DNA of 64,000 nt, from contig NZ_WKKE01000020.1 of assembly GCF_009674775.1 (NCBI RefSeq), positions 1 through 64,000 on the forward strand, given 5' to 3'. The DNA is from Flavobacterium sp. LC2016-23. Its GTDB lineage: Bacteria > Bacteroidota > Bacteroidia > Flavobacteriales > Flavobacteriaceae. Both the position numbers and the translations under genes were made by a program. Positions 46,070-54,240 of the stretch are shown here, one piece after another. The notes under the pieces were generated by a model, which was not told where the DNA came from, did no database searches, and saw only the letters and a program-made list of their open reading frames with translations. How positions within the stretch are numbered: position 1 is the stretch's first letter; each line of letters opens with the position of its first letter.

Positions 46070-47212
46070 ATGAGTAACACTACAAATGGAAGATTAGTTT
46101 CTTTAGATGCGCTTCGCGGATTTGTTATGTTTTGGATTATGAGCGGAGAACATATCATTCATGCTCTGGCAAAAACGGCTCCAATTCCTGTTTTCATATG
46201 GATGTCATCGCAACTGCATCATGCGGAATGGAATGGAATTACATTTTACGATATGATTTTTCCCGTATTTCTGTTTGTTGCAGGAGTATCGATGCCTTAT
46301 TCTTTTGAAAAGAAAATGCATTTGGCAGGAGTAAAAACTCCAAAAGATTTACCGCGTAACGAAAAGCGAAAAATATACGTATCAATGCTCAAAAGAACCT
46401 GTATTTTAGTGGTTCTGGGATTTGTAGTAAATGGATTGCTGCGATTTGATGGTTTCGACCAAACGCGTTTTGCCAGTGTTTTAGGAAGAATTGGTCTGGC
46501 CTGGTTTTTAGCCGGAATCCTCTATTTAAATTTTGATCTAAAAAAACAGCTAATCTGGTTCTTCGGTATTTTGATTGGTTACTATGTCGCGATGAAATGG
46601 ATTCCTGTACCCGATTTTGGTGCAGGAGTTTTGACCAAAGAAGGATCACTGGAAGGCTATATTGACCGTCTGTTTTTGCCGGGCAGACTGCACAGTACGG
46701 TTTATGATCCGGAAGGAATACTTTCTACCATACCTGCAATTGCTACAGCGTTATTGGGCGTTTTTACAGGAACATTTTTAAAAGCAAAATATCTTTTTTC
46801 GGTAGAAGTAAAATTGCTTTTAATGGCTCTAACGGCTGTGCTTCTTATTATTGGAGGCTTGATTTGGGATATTAATTTCCCCATCAATAAACATTTATGG
46901 ACAAGTTCATTTGTATGTTTTGTCGGAGGGTTCAGTATTTTGTTTTTTGTCTTTTTCTATTTGATAATTGACCTTTTTGGTTTTCATAAATGGGCATTTC
47001 CTTTAATCTTAATCGGTTCAAATTCTATTTTAATTTATATAGCTGCTGAAGGCTTAGTAGATTTTAAACATACGGCAGATTATGTCTTTGGCGGACTTAT
47101 AAATTTTCTGCCGCTCATTTGGCAGCCTGTATTTGCCGCTTTATCAGTAACTGTCATACAGCTCCTTTTACTTTATTTTCTATATAAAAGGAAATGGTTT
47201 CTTAAAATTTAA
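46070..47212 (+). CDS. NagX/HGSNAT-like (DUF5009) polytopic membrane acyltransferase homologue
   Basis: This 380-residue protein has about ten membrane helices. It opens with RLVSLDALRGFVMFWIM and continues with FYDMIFPVFLFVAGVSM and RIGLAWFLAGILYL, the pattern shared by bacterial NagX/DUF5009 proteins and human heparan-alpha-glucosaminide N-acetyltransferase. The human enzyme moves an acetyl group across the lysosomal membrane onto terminal glucosamine. Bacterial members are common beside amino-sugar and glycan genes, but their reaction is not firmly known to me. If it acetylates non-acetylated glucosamine, it could prepare substrate for the GH89 enzyme, which needs GlcNAc; this is speculation. 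It lies 53 bp before the symporter gene. Confidence 0.8.
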   Translation: MSNTTNGRLVSLDALRGFVMFWIMSGEHIIHALAKTAPIPVFIWMSSQLHHAEWNGITFYDMIFPVFLFVAGVSMPYSFEKKMHLAGVKTPKDLPRNEKRKIYVSMLKRTCILVVLGFVVNGLLRFDGFDQTRFASVLGRIGLAWFLAGILYLNFDLKKQLIWFFGILIGYYVAMKWIPVPDFGAGVLTKEGSLEGYIDRLFLPGRLHSTVYDPEGILSTIPAIATALLGVFTGTFLKAKYLFSVEVKLLLMALTAVLLIIGGLIWDINFPINKHLWTSSFVCFVGGFSILFFVFFYLIIDLFGFHKWAFPLILIGSNSILIYIAAEGLVDFKHTADYVFGGLINFLPLIWQPVFAALSVTVIQLLLLYFLYKRKWFLKI

Positions 47213-47265
47213 GAGATTAAATTTTAAATACATTTTACTAACTAACCACACAATAACCACGCATT

Positions 47266-48903
47266 ATGAATGTATTACAAACCGCAGATTATATTGTTTT
47301 CTTTATTTACTTTGTCATAGTCACCGCTTATGGAATGTATATTTACAGAAGCAAGAAAACTGCAGCAACAAGCTCCAACGAATATTTTTTAGCCGAAGGA
47401 TCACTTACCTGGTGGGCCATTGGAGCTTCATTGATTGCTTCCAATATTTCAGCAGAACATTTTATTGGCATGAGCGGTTCAGGTTTCGCTATCGGACTTG
47501 CAATTGCTTCCTACGAATGGATGTCTGCTGCCACATTAATTATCGTGGCGATGTTTATCCTGCCGATTTACCTTAAAAATAAAATATTTACCATGCCGCA
47601 GTTTCTGGCCAAAAGATACAGCGGAACCGTAAGTACTATTATGGCCATTATCTGGCTGTTAATTTATGTATTTGTAAATCTTACTTCTATAATTTACTTA
47701 GGCGCTCTGGCTATTTCATCTATTGCGCCGGTCAGCTTTCAGTTTTGTGTTATTGCACTGAGTTTATTCTCTGTGATCGTTACTTTAGGAGGAATGAAGG
47801 TGATCGGATACACCGATATGTTTCAGGTTATCGTTTTAATTCTGGGAGGATTAGTAACAACTTATCTGGCATTGACTTTACTTTCAGAGCAGTTTGGTTT
47901 TGGAAAAGATATTTTAAAGGGACTTGCCATTATTGGGGATGAAGCGCCAGGACATTTACACATGATATTAGACAAGACAAATCCGCATTATAATGAATTG
48001 CCGGGGATGTCTGTTTTGGTTGGGGGTATGTTGATCAATAATCTGGCGTATTGGGGATGCAATCAATATATCGTTCAGAGAGCTTTGGGAGCCGATTTAA
48101 AAACGGCCCGTAAAGGAATTTTATTTGCCGCTTTCCTAAAATTATTAGTACCAATCATTGCTGTTTTACCGGGTATTGCAATGTTTGTAATGCATTCGAA
48201 CGGAATGTTTCAACAGGAAATGGCAGATGCAGCAGGAGTTTTAAAGCCAGATCATGCCTATCCCACTTTAATGAATTTGCTTCCTGCCGGATTAAAAGGT
48301 GTAGCTCTAGCGGCTCTTACAGCAGCGATTGTAGCTTCTTTGGCCGGAAAAGCAAATAGTATTTCGACTATTTTTTCTTTAGATATTTATAAAAAATATT
48401 TTAATTCTCAGGCAACAGAAAAAAAGCTGGTACGTACCGGCAGATGGTGTGTGGTTGTCTGTATGATTATTGCCGCCATCGTAGCGCCGGCATTAAAATC
48501 ATTAGATCAGGCGTATCAATTTATACAGGAATACGTAGGATTCTTCTCTCCGGGTGTTTTAGCAGTTTTTTTATTAGGAATGTTTTGGAAAAAAACAACA
48601 CCATCAGCGGGTCTTGCCGGTGCATTACTCACAGTTCCTCTCGCTGCAATATTAAAATTTCTTCCAATGTGGACAGATGGAGCTTTTCCGGATTACCCTT
48701 TCTTAGACAGAATGACCATGGTTTTCTTTTTAATTGTATCCATAATGGTCGGTATTAGTCTGGCAAAACCAGTCTCTCAAGAAGAGGCTCAAATCCATGA
48801 AATAGAAGTAGATAACGCTATGTTTAAAGTGTCTTCAGAGTTTATTGTCGGCTCATTTATCATTAGTGGAGTATTAGTCGCTTTATATACTGTTTTTTGG
48901 TGA
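47266..48903 (+). CDS. Sodium:solute symporter (SSS/SLC5 family)
   Basis: This 545-residue protein has about 13-14 membrane helices. The N-terminal signature EYFLAEGSLTWWAIGASLIASNISAEHFIGMSGSG is that of SGLT-like SSS transporters. Later blocks include GGMKVIGYTDMFQVIVL and ALTAAIVASLAGKANSISTIFSLDIYK. The family imports sugars, sialic acid, amino acids or myo-inositol with sodium. Because the operon begins with an inositol oxygenase, inositol is a reasonable substrate; galactose from the GH2 enzyme is the main alternative. Substrate residues cannot be assigned by eye. GH28 begins 30 bp after the stop. Confidence 0.92.
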   Translation: MNVLQTADYIVFFIYFVIVTAYGMYIYRSKKTAATSSNEYFLAEGSLTWWAIGASLIASNISAEHFIGMSGSGFAIGLAIASYEWMSAATLIIVAMFILPIYLKNKIFTMPQFLAKRYSGTVSTIMAIIWLLIYVFVNLTSIIYLGALAISSIAPVSFQFCVIALSLFSVIVTLGGMKVIGYTDMFQVIVLILGGLVTTYLALTLLSEQFGFGKDILKGLAIIGDEAPGHLHMILDKTNPHYNELPGMSVLVGGMLINNLAYWGCNQYIVQRALGADLKTARKGILFAAFLKLLVPIIAVLPGIAMFVMHSNGMFQQEMADAAGVLKPDHAYPTLMNLLPAGLKGVALAALTAAIVASLAGKANSISTIFSLDIYKKYFNSQATEKKLVRTGRWCVVVCMIIAAIVAPALKSLDQAYQFIQEYVGFFSPGVLAVFLLGMFWKKTTPSAGLAGALLTVPLAAILKFLPMWTDGAFPDYPFLDRMTMVFFLIVSIMVGISLAKPVSQEEAQIHEIEVDNAMFKVSSEFIVGSFIISGVLVALYTVFW

Positions 48904-48933
48904 TTTTAAATTAATAGTTTAAAAAAAATAAAC

Positions 48934-50496
48934 ATGGATATTTATCATAAACAAGTTTTCAGGAGTTGTATCATTTTGTTTTTGATTTTACAGTTAAGCT
49001 TCAGTTCAGAAATGTATGCTTTTAAAAGAAAGGACTATTTGGTCACCTCTTTTGGTGCAATAGGAGACGGCAAAACTTTAAATACAAAAGCAATTCAGAA
49101 AACCATTGATGCCGCAAATAAAAATAAGGGAGGAAGAGTTGTTTTTTCTAAAGGCAGATTTTTATCGGGAAGTATCGTCTTAAAAAACGGAGTCGAATTG
49201 TTTTTTGAAGAAGGAGCGGTTTTGCTAGGGAGCACCAATCCGGATGATTATCCGAAATATGAGGGGATAAGGGCATTGATTGTAGCCAATGAAGCAAAAA
49301 ATATTGCTGTAAACGGAAAAGGAAGCATAGATGGACAGGGAAGAGAACTGGCATTAGCAATTGACAGTCTGCATCATACAGGAGTTCGAATTGATCCCAA
49401 ATACAATTACAGGAGAATGCGCCCCGAAGACGGAAGAGGAAAATTGATTTCGTTTGTAAAATGCGATTCTATAACCATGATCAACATCACATTAAAAAAC
49501 AGTCCTGGCTGGGTGCAGTGTTTTACAGAATGCAAAAATATTGTCATTGATTCGATGAAAGTCAATAGTACGGCTTATTGGAACAATGATGGAATTGATG
49601 TTAACGGATGCGAAAATGTCCGGATCACCAATTGCAATGTAAACGCGGCAGATGACGGTATTTGTCTGAAATCGGAGTCACCCGGATTACAGAATAATAA
49701 CATTTACATCGCCAACTGCACGATCAGATCGAGTGCCAATGCGGTTAAATTTGGTACAGGTTCTTATGGCAGTTTCAAAAACGTAACCGTTGAAAACATC
49801 GAGGTCTATGATACTTTTAGATCGGCAATCGCGATCGAATCTGTAGACGGAGCCGAGATTGAGAATATTAAAGTTTCGAATATTACGGCTGTAAATACAG
49901 GAAATGCAATATTGATCCGTTTAGGCCACAGAAATGGAGACAAGCCGGGTTATATCAAAAATGTATCGATTAAAAATGTAAAAGTGCAGGTTCCTTTTGG
50001 GCGTCCGGATATAGATTATGATTTGCGCGGACCGGAAGTGGACTATTTCCATAATCCGTTTCCGGCTTCTATTGCCGGAATTCCGGGACATCTTGTCGAA
50101 AATGTAACTTTAGAAAATATTGAAATTACCTATCCGGGAAGAGCTTCAAAAGGAATGGCGTATCATCCTTTAAGCCGATTGAAAGATGTAAAAGAAAACA
50201 TAAACGGTTACCCTGAATTTACCATGTTTGGGGAATTGCCTTCCTGGGGATTTTATGTGCGTCACGCCGACGGAATCGAAATGAAGAATATAAAACTGAT
50301 TTTGGAGAAAGAAGATTTTCGTCCCGCCTTTGTTTTTGATGATGTAAAAAATCTCACGATGAAAGCGATTGATATGCCTTCGGATAAAATCAATCAAATT
50401 GTTTTTAAAGATGTTTTATCAAGTAATCTGGACAGTGAATCTTTAAAAAGAAAAACAGAACCGGAACAAAATAAATTTGAGTTACCTGTAAAATAA
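48934..50496 (+). CDS. GH28 family glycosidase (exo-polygalacturonase-like)
   Basis: This 520-residue protein has a signal segment (to about residue 28), then the SFGAIGDGKTLNTKAIQKTI start of the GH28 right-handed beta-helix. Catalytic aspartates are Asp219 (NNDGIDV) and Asp240-Asp241 (AADDGICLKS). The usual third motif with catalytic-site His (GHG) reads NAVKFGTGSYGS, so the His is replaced, as is often seen in exo-acting or unsaturated-end-independent GH28 members. Likely substrates are alpha-galacturonides of homogalacturonan or rhamnogalacturonan. Its last 11 bases form the start of the 54-bp repeat that follows. Confidence 0.88.
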   Translation: MDIYHKQVFRSCIILFLILQLSFSSEMYAFKRKDYLVTSFGAIGDGKTLNTKAIQKTIDAANKNKGGRVVFSKGRFLSGSIVLKNGVELFFEEGAVLLGSTNPDDYPKYEGIRALIVANEAKNIAVNGKGSIDGQGRELALAIDSLHHTGVRIDPKYNYRRMRPEDGRGKLISFVKCDSITMINITLKNSPGWVQCFTECKNIVIDSMKVNSTAYWNNDGIDVNGCENVRITNCNVNAADDGICLKSESPGLQNNNIYIANCTIRSSANAVKFGTGSYGSFKNVTVENIEVYDTFRSAIAIESVDGAEIENIKVSNITAVNTGNAILIRLGHRNGDKPGYIKNVSIKNVKVQVPFGRPDIDYDLRGPEVDYFHNPFPASIAGIPGHLVENVTLENIEITYPGRASKGMAYHPLSRLKDVKENINGYPEFTMFGELPSWGFYVRHADGIEMKNIKLILEKEDFRPAFVFDDVKNLTMKAIDMPSDKINQIVFKDVLSSNLDSESLKRKTEPEQNKFELPVK

Positions 50497-50701
50497 ATTT
50501 TCACAATATAAGATAGCCCGCGGTTTCAACCGTGGGAAACTGTAAAATAAATTTTCATAATATAAGACAGCCCTCGGTTTCAACCGTAGGAAACTGTAAA
50601 ATAAATTTTCACAATATAAGATAGCCCGCGGTTTCAACCATGGGAAACTGTAAAATAAATTTTCATAATATAAGACAACCCGCGGTTTCAACCGTGGAAA
50701 C
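50486..50701. repeat. Four-copy 54-bp tandem repeat carrying the CCCGCGG palindrome
   Basis: Units start at 50486, 50540, 50594 and 50648. Each begins CTGTAAAATAAATTTTCA and ends with palindrome P (50517, 50571, 50625, 50679), the same core as in the 40.6-41.7 kb array. The first unit begins inside the GH28 gene and includes its last two codons and stop, so each further unit carries a copy of that gene tail. Minus-strand ORFs here are repeat artefacts. The hairpins lie in the message between the two GH28 genes. Confidence 0.9.
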
Positions 50702-50753
50702 TTAGATATTCATCTCAATCAAAGTTTTGGCGAGATTAAAATAATTAAAAGTA

Positions 50754-52193
50754 ATGAAAAAGAAATCTATAATCGCGATCCTGATTTTTTGTCTTTCCCT
50801 GACCGTTTCGGCACAGAATGTTTACGACATTAAAAAATACGGAGCCAAAGGAGATGGCAAAACCAATGATGCGGCAGCCATTCAAAAAGCAATTGATGCC
50901 TGCAGTAAAACTGGCGGAAGAGTTTTAATTCCGGCGCCGTTTACCTTTTTGGCCGGACCAATTGAGGTAAAATCAAAAGTAGAGCTGCATATTGAAGCCG
51001 GTGCTAAATTATTGGCAAGTCCCGATGAAAAGCTATATACAAAAAGCGCTTTCAGAACCAATCCGGGTGAAGGGACAATTTGGATTGGAGGAGAAAATGT
51101 AGTGGATTTTACCATTAGCGGAAGCGGAAAAATAGATGGAAACGGAATTTCATTTATGGGGGAAGAACTGGAAGATTCCTATGTTTTAAAACCTTTTAGC
51201 GTGCTCGATCCACGACCGCACGTATTGACAATTACAGGAGGCAAAAATATAAGAATCAAAGATGTTCATATCGGAAATTCGGCCTATTGGACCATTCATT
51301 TGATTGGCTGTAACGATGTCGTCATAAGCGGCATTACTTTATTGAACAGTCTAAAAGTCCGTAACAGTGACGGTATCGATTTGGATCATTCCAAAAATGT
51401 GAGAATAAGCGATTGTTATATCGAAAGTGGTGACGATTGTATCTGTTTAAAAAACAGAAGAGAGTTTGAAGAATTTGGTGCCTGCGAAAATATTACAGTG
51501 ACCAATTGTACGATGACCAGCAGCAGCTGCGCAATTAAAATTGGTTCCGAAAATATGGATGCAATCAGACAAGTGGTTTTCAATAATTGTATCATTAAAA
51601 ACAGCAATCGCGCTTTGGGAATTCAAAATAGAGATGAAGGAACAGTAAGTGATGTTATTTTTTCTAATATCATTATTGAAAGTAAATTGACGACAGATAC
51701 CTGGTGGGGAAAGGCAGAACCAATTTATGTAACGGCTTTCAGAAGAGCCAAAGGAAATCATAAAGATGCCAACTGGCGTTTTCCAAAAGGAGCAACAGAA
51801 GGAAAAGTAGGCGAAATAAAAAACATCTATTTTTCCAATATTCAGTGCACAGGAGAAAATGGCGTGTTTGTAAGCGGAGAATCAAAAGATAAAATCAGTA
51901 ATATTGTTTTTGATAATGTGAGTGTTTTTATTGATAAAATCACCTCTTTTCCGGGTGGAGTATATGACAGACGACCTTCTAATGTCGAAGGTTTTGTAAA
52001 AGGAAGTACTTCGGGGTTTTATTTTGATTCCGCAGAACGTATTAAAGTGCAGAATTGTACCGTACAATGGGGAAAAAATAAACCCGACTATTTTAAATAT
52101 GCAGTCGAAAGTAAAAATGTAGATGAATTAATTATAACAAATTTAGACGGACAATCAGCTTTTCCTGCTAAATTAGAGGCAGTAAAAAAATAA
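50754..52193 (+). CDS. GH28 family glycosidase, second copy
   Basis: This 479-residue protein has a signal peptide (ending TVSAQ) and begins its beta-helix with DIKKYGAKGDGKTNDAAAIQ. The aspartates are Asp206 (VRNSDGIDLD) and Asp227-Asp228 (SGDDCICLKN). The third motif is CAIKIGSENMD, again without the GHG histidine, and this enzyme differs enough from its neighbour to suggest a different pectic bond. GH28 members with these motifs include rhamnogalacturonan-acting alpha-galacturonidases. It is 257 bp from the first GH28 gene because of the repeat array and 20 bp before GH51. Confidence 0.88.
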   Translation: MKKKSIIAILIFCLSLTVSAQNVYDIKKYGAKGDGKTNDAAAIQKAIDACSKTGGRVLIPAPFTFLAGPIEVKSKVELHIEAGAKLLASPDEKLYTKSAFRTNPGEGTIWIGGENVVDFTISGSGKIDGNGISFMGEELEDSYVLKPFSVLDPRPHVLTITGGKNIRIKDVHIGNSAYWTIHLIGCNDVVISGITLLNSLKVRNSDGIDLDHSKNVRISDCYIESGDDCICLKNRREFEEFGACENITVTNCTMTSSSCAIKIGSENMDAIRQVVFNNCIIKNSNRALGIQNRDEGTVSDVIFSNIIIESKLTTDTWWGKAEPIYVTAFRRAKGNHKDANWRFPKGATEGKVGEIKNIYFSNIQCTGENGVFVSGESKDKISNIVFDNVSVFIDKITSFPGGVYDRRPSNVEGFVKGSTSGFYFDSAERIKVQNCTVQWGKNKPDYFKYAVESKNVDELIITNLDGQSAFPAKLEAVKK

Positions 52194-52213
52194 TCAGTTC
52201 CATTTCAAAAACT

Positions 52214-54193
52214 ATGAAAAATAATATCCTTACCAAATTTAGTATTTGCAGTCTGCTGCTAGGCAGTTTTTGTGTGAATGCTCAAAAGACAACCTTAGAA
52301 GTTGATGCCACAAAGACTATTACCAAAATCCAGCCTACTATGTTCGGTTTGTTTTTTGAAGACATCAATTTTGCGGCAGATGGCGGATTATATGCTGAAA
52401 TGATTAAAAACAGATCTTTTGAATTTGATAAACCTTTAATGGGATGGGATCAGCCCAATACAAAAAGATCTTCTTTAAACAAAGAATCAGGTAGTGCAAC
52501 GCCAATCAATTTATCGGCAAGTAATACTAATTTTTGCAGGGTAGAAATCAATAATGATAAAGGTTTTGTTTTAGTAAATGAAGGTTTCAGGGGAATGGGC
52601 GTGAAAAGGGATGCAAAATACAATCTTTCTTTAAAAGCAGCCAATCATAATTCAGCTATTAAAAAGATTATAATTCAGCTTATTGATAAAGATCAAAAAG
52701 TGATTGGAGAAACTGGCATTGTTCCAAAATCAGAGCAATGGAGTACTTATTCGGCACAAATTACAGCCACCCAAACCGAAGCAAAAGCAAAGCTTAGAAT
52801 CACTTTTGAAGGAACAGGCACTATAGATTTAGATATGATTTCACTTTTTCCTGAAGATACGTGGAAGAACAGAAAAAACGGACTTCGTAAAGATCTGGTG
52901 CAGCTTTTATACGATATGAAACCTGGTTTTTTGCGTTTTCCGGGCGGCTGTATTGTTGAAGGAAGAACCTTATCAGACCGTTATCAATGGAAAAAATCAG
53001 TTGGTAATGTAGAGGAAAGAAAAACCATGATGAACCGTTGGAATGTAGAATTCAATCACAAACTAACGCCCGATTATTTTCAAAGTTTTGGATTGGGCTT
53101 TTTTGAATATTTCCAGCTTTCAGAAGATATTGGGGCAGAACCACTTCCGATTCTGAGCTGCGGAATGGCCTGTCAGTACAATACAGGAGAACTGACGCCA
53201 TTAAACGAACTTGATCCGTATGTGCAGGATGCTTTAGATCTGATTGAATTTGCAAATGGCGCTGTCACTACAAGCTGGGGAAAAATCCGGTCAGATATGG
53301 GACATCCAAAATCCTTTAATCTAAAATATATAGGTGTTGGAAACGAGCAATGGGGACCGGATTACATTGACAGATATAAAGTTTTTGAGAAAGCAATAAA
53401 AGCAAAATATCCGAATATCATTATTGTTTCAGGAAGCGGGCCTTCTCCGGATGGCGAGCATTTTGATTTTGCGATGCAGGAACTTAAAAAACTAAATGCA
53501 GAACTTGTCGATGAACATTATTATCAAAGTCCAAAATGGTTTAGGGAAAACGCCGGACGTTATGATCATTATGACAGAAAAGGCCCTAAAATATTTGCAG
53601 GAGAATATGCGGCACAAAGTGTGTCAGGAGCCAATCCGAACAACAGAAACAATTGGGAATGCGCATTCTCAGAAGCTGCTTTTATGACTGGACTGGAACG
53701 AAATGCAGAAGTAGTACATTTAACTTCTTACGCACCTTTGATGGCTCATGAAGATGCCTGGCAATGGACTCCCGACATGATTTGGTTCAATAATTTAGAA
53801 TCCTATGGTTCCGCCAATTATTATGTGCAGCAATTATTTTCAACCAATAAAGGAACAGATTTGTTAAGCATTACCAAAGATGGAAAACCTTTAACGGGAC
53901 AAAACGATTTATATGCATCGGCAGTAAAAGACGCAAACAGCAAAGAAATAATTATAAAACTAGTAAATACCGCAGCAACTGCGCAAGAGGCCAGTATTGA
54001 TTTAAAAGGAACAAAGTTAGGGTCAAAAGGAACGATTATAACATTGGCAAGTCCGGGTACTCAGGATGAAAATACTTTTGCGGACCCTGAAAAAATAACT
54101 CCAAAACAAAAGGAATACAAAATAACAAAAGGCAAACAGCAATTAAGTCTTCCGGCTTATTCGGTAACCGTCTTAAAAATGAAAATGATTTAA
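52214..54193 (+). CDS. GH51 alpha-L-arabinofuranosidase, secreted
   Basis: This 659-residue protein has a signal peptide (ending CVNAQ). The family opening IQPTMFGLFFEDINFAADGG is followed by an inserted carbohydrate-binding-like beta-sandwich (about 75-215), the catalytic barrel, and a C-terminal beta domain (about 500-659). The acid/base is Glu378 in GVGNEQWG and the nucleophile is Glu434 in LVDEHYYQ. The enzyme releases terminal L-arabinofuranose from arabinan, arabinogalactan or arabinosylated glycoconjugates. Tight spacing (20 bp before, 47 bp after) places it in the same operon as GH28 and GH95. Confidence 0.94.
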   Translation: MKNNILTKFSICSLLLGSFCVNAQKTTLEVDATKTITKIQPTMFGLFFEDINFAADGGLYAEMIKNRSFEFDKPLMGWDQPNTKRSSLNKESGSATPINLSASNTNFCRVEINNDKGFVLVNEGFRGMGVKRDAKYNLSLKAANHNSAIKKIIIQLIDKDQKVIGETGIVPKSEQWSTYSAQITATQTEAKAKLRITFEGTGTIDLDMISLFPEDTWKNRKNGLRKDLVQLLYDMKPGFLRFPGGCIVEGRTLSDRYQWKKSVGNVEERKTMMNRWNVEFNHKLTPDYFQSFGLGFFEYFQLSEDIGAEPLPILSCGMACQYNTGELTPLNELDPYVQDALDLIEFANGAVTTSWGKIRSDMGHPKSFNLKYIGVGNEQWGPDYIDRYKVFEKAIKAKYPNIIIVSGSGPSPDGEHFDFAMQELKKLNAELVDEHYYQSPKWFRENAGRYDHYDRKGPKIFAGEYAAQSVSGANPNNRNNWECAFSEAAFMTGLERNAEVVHLTSYAPLMAHEDAWQWTPDMIWFNNLESYGSANYYVQQLFSTNKGTDLLSITKDGKPLTGQNDLYASAVKDANSKEIIIKLVNTAATAQEASIDLKGTKLGSKGTIITLASPGTQDENTFADPEKITPKQKEYKITKGKQQLSLPAYSVTVLKMKMI

Positions 54194-54240
54194 GGATTCA
54201 ATAGGTTTAAAAGTTTATTTTCAAATTAAATTAAAAATGT

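Noticed and set aside
50482..50691. Minus-strand ORF with internal amino-acid repeats
   Set aside because: The repeated peptide only reflects the 54-bp DNA repeat (18 codons per unit) and the frame has no upstream signal.
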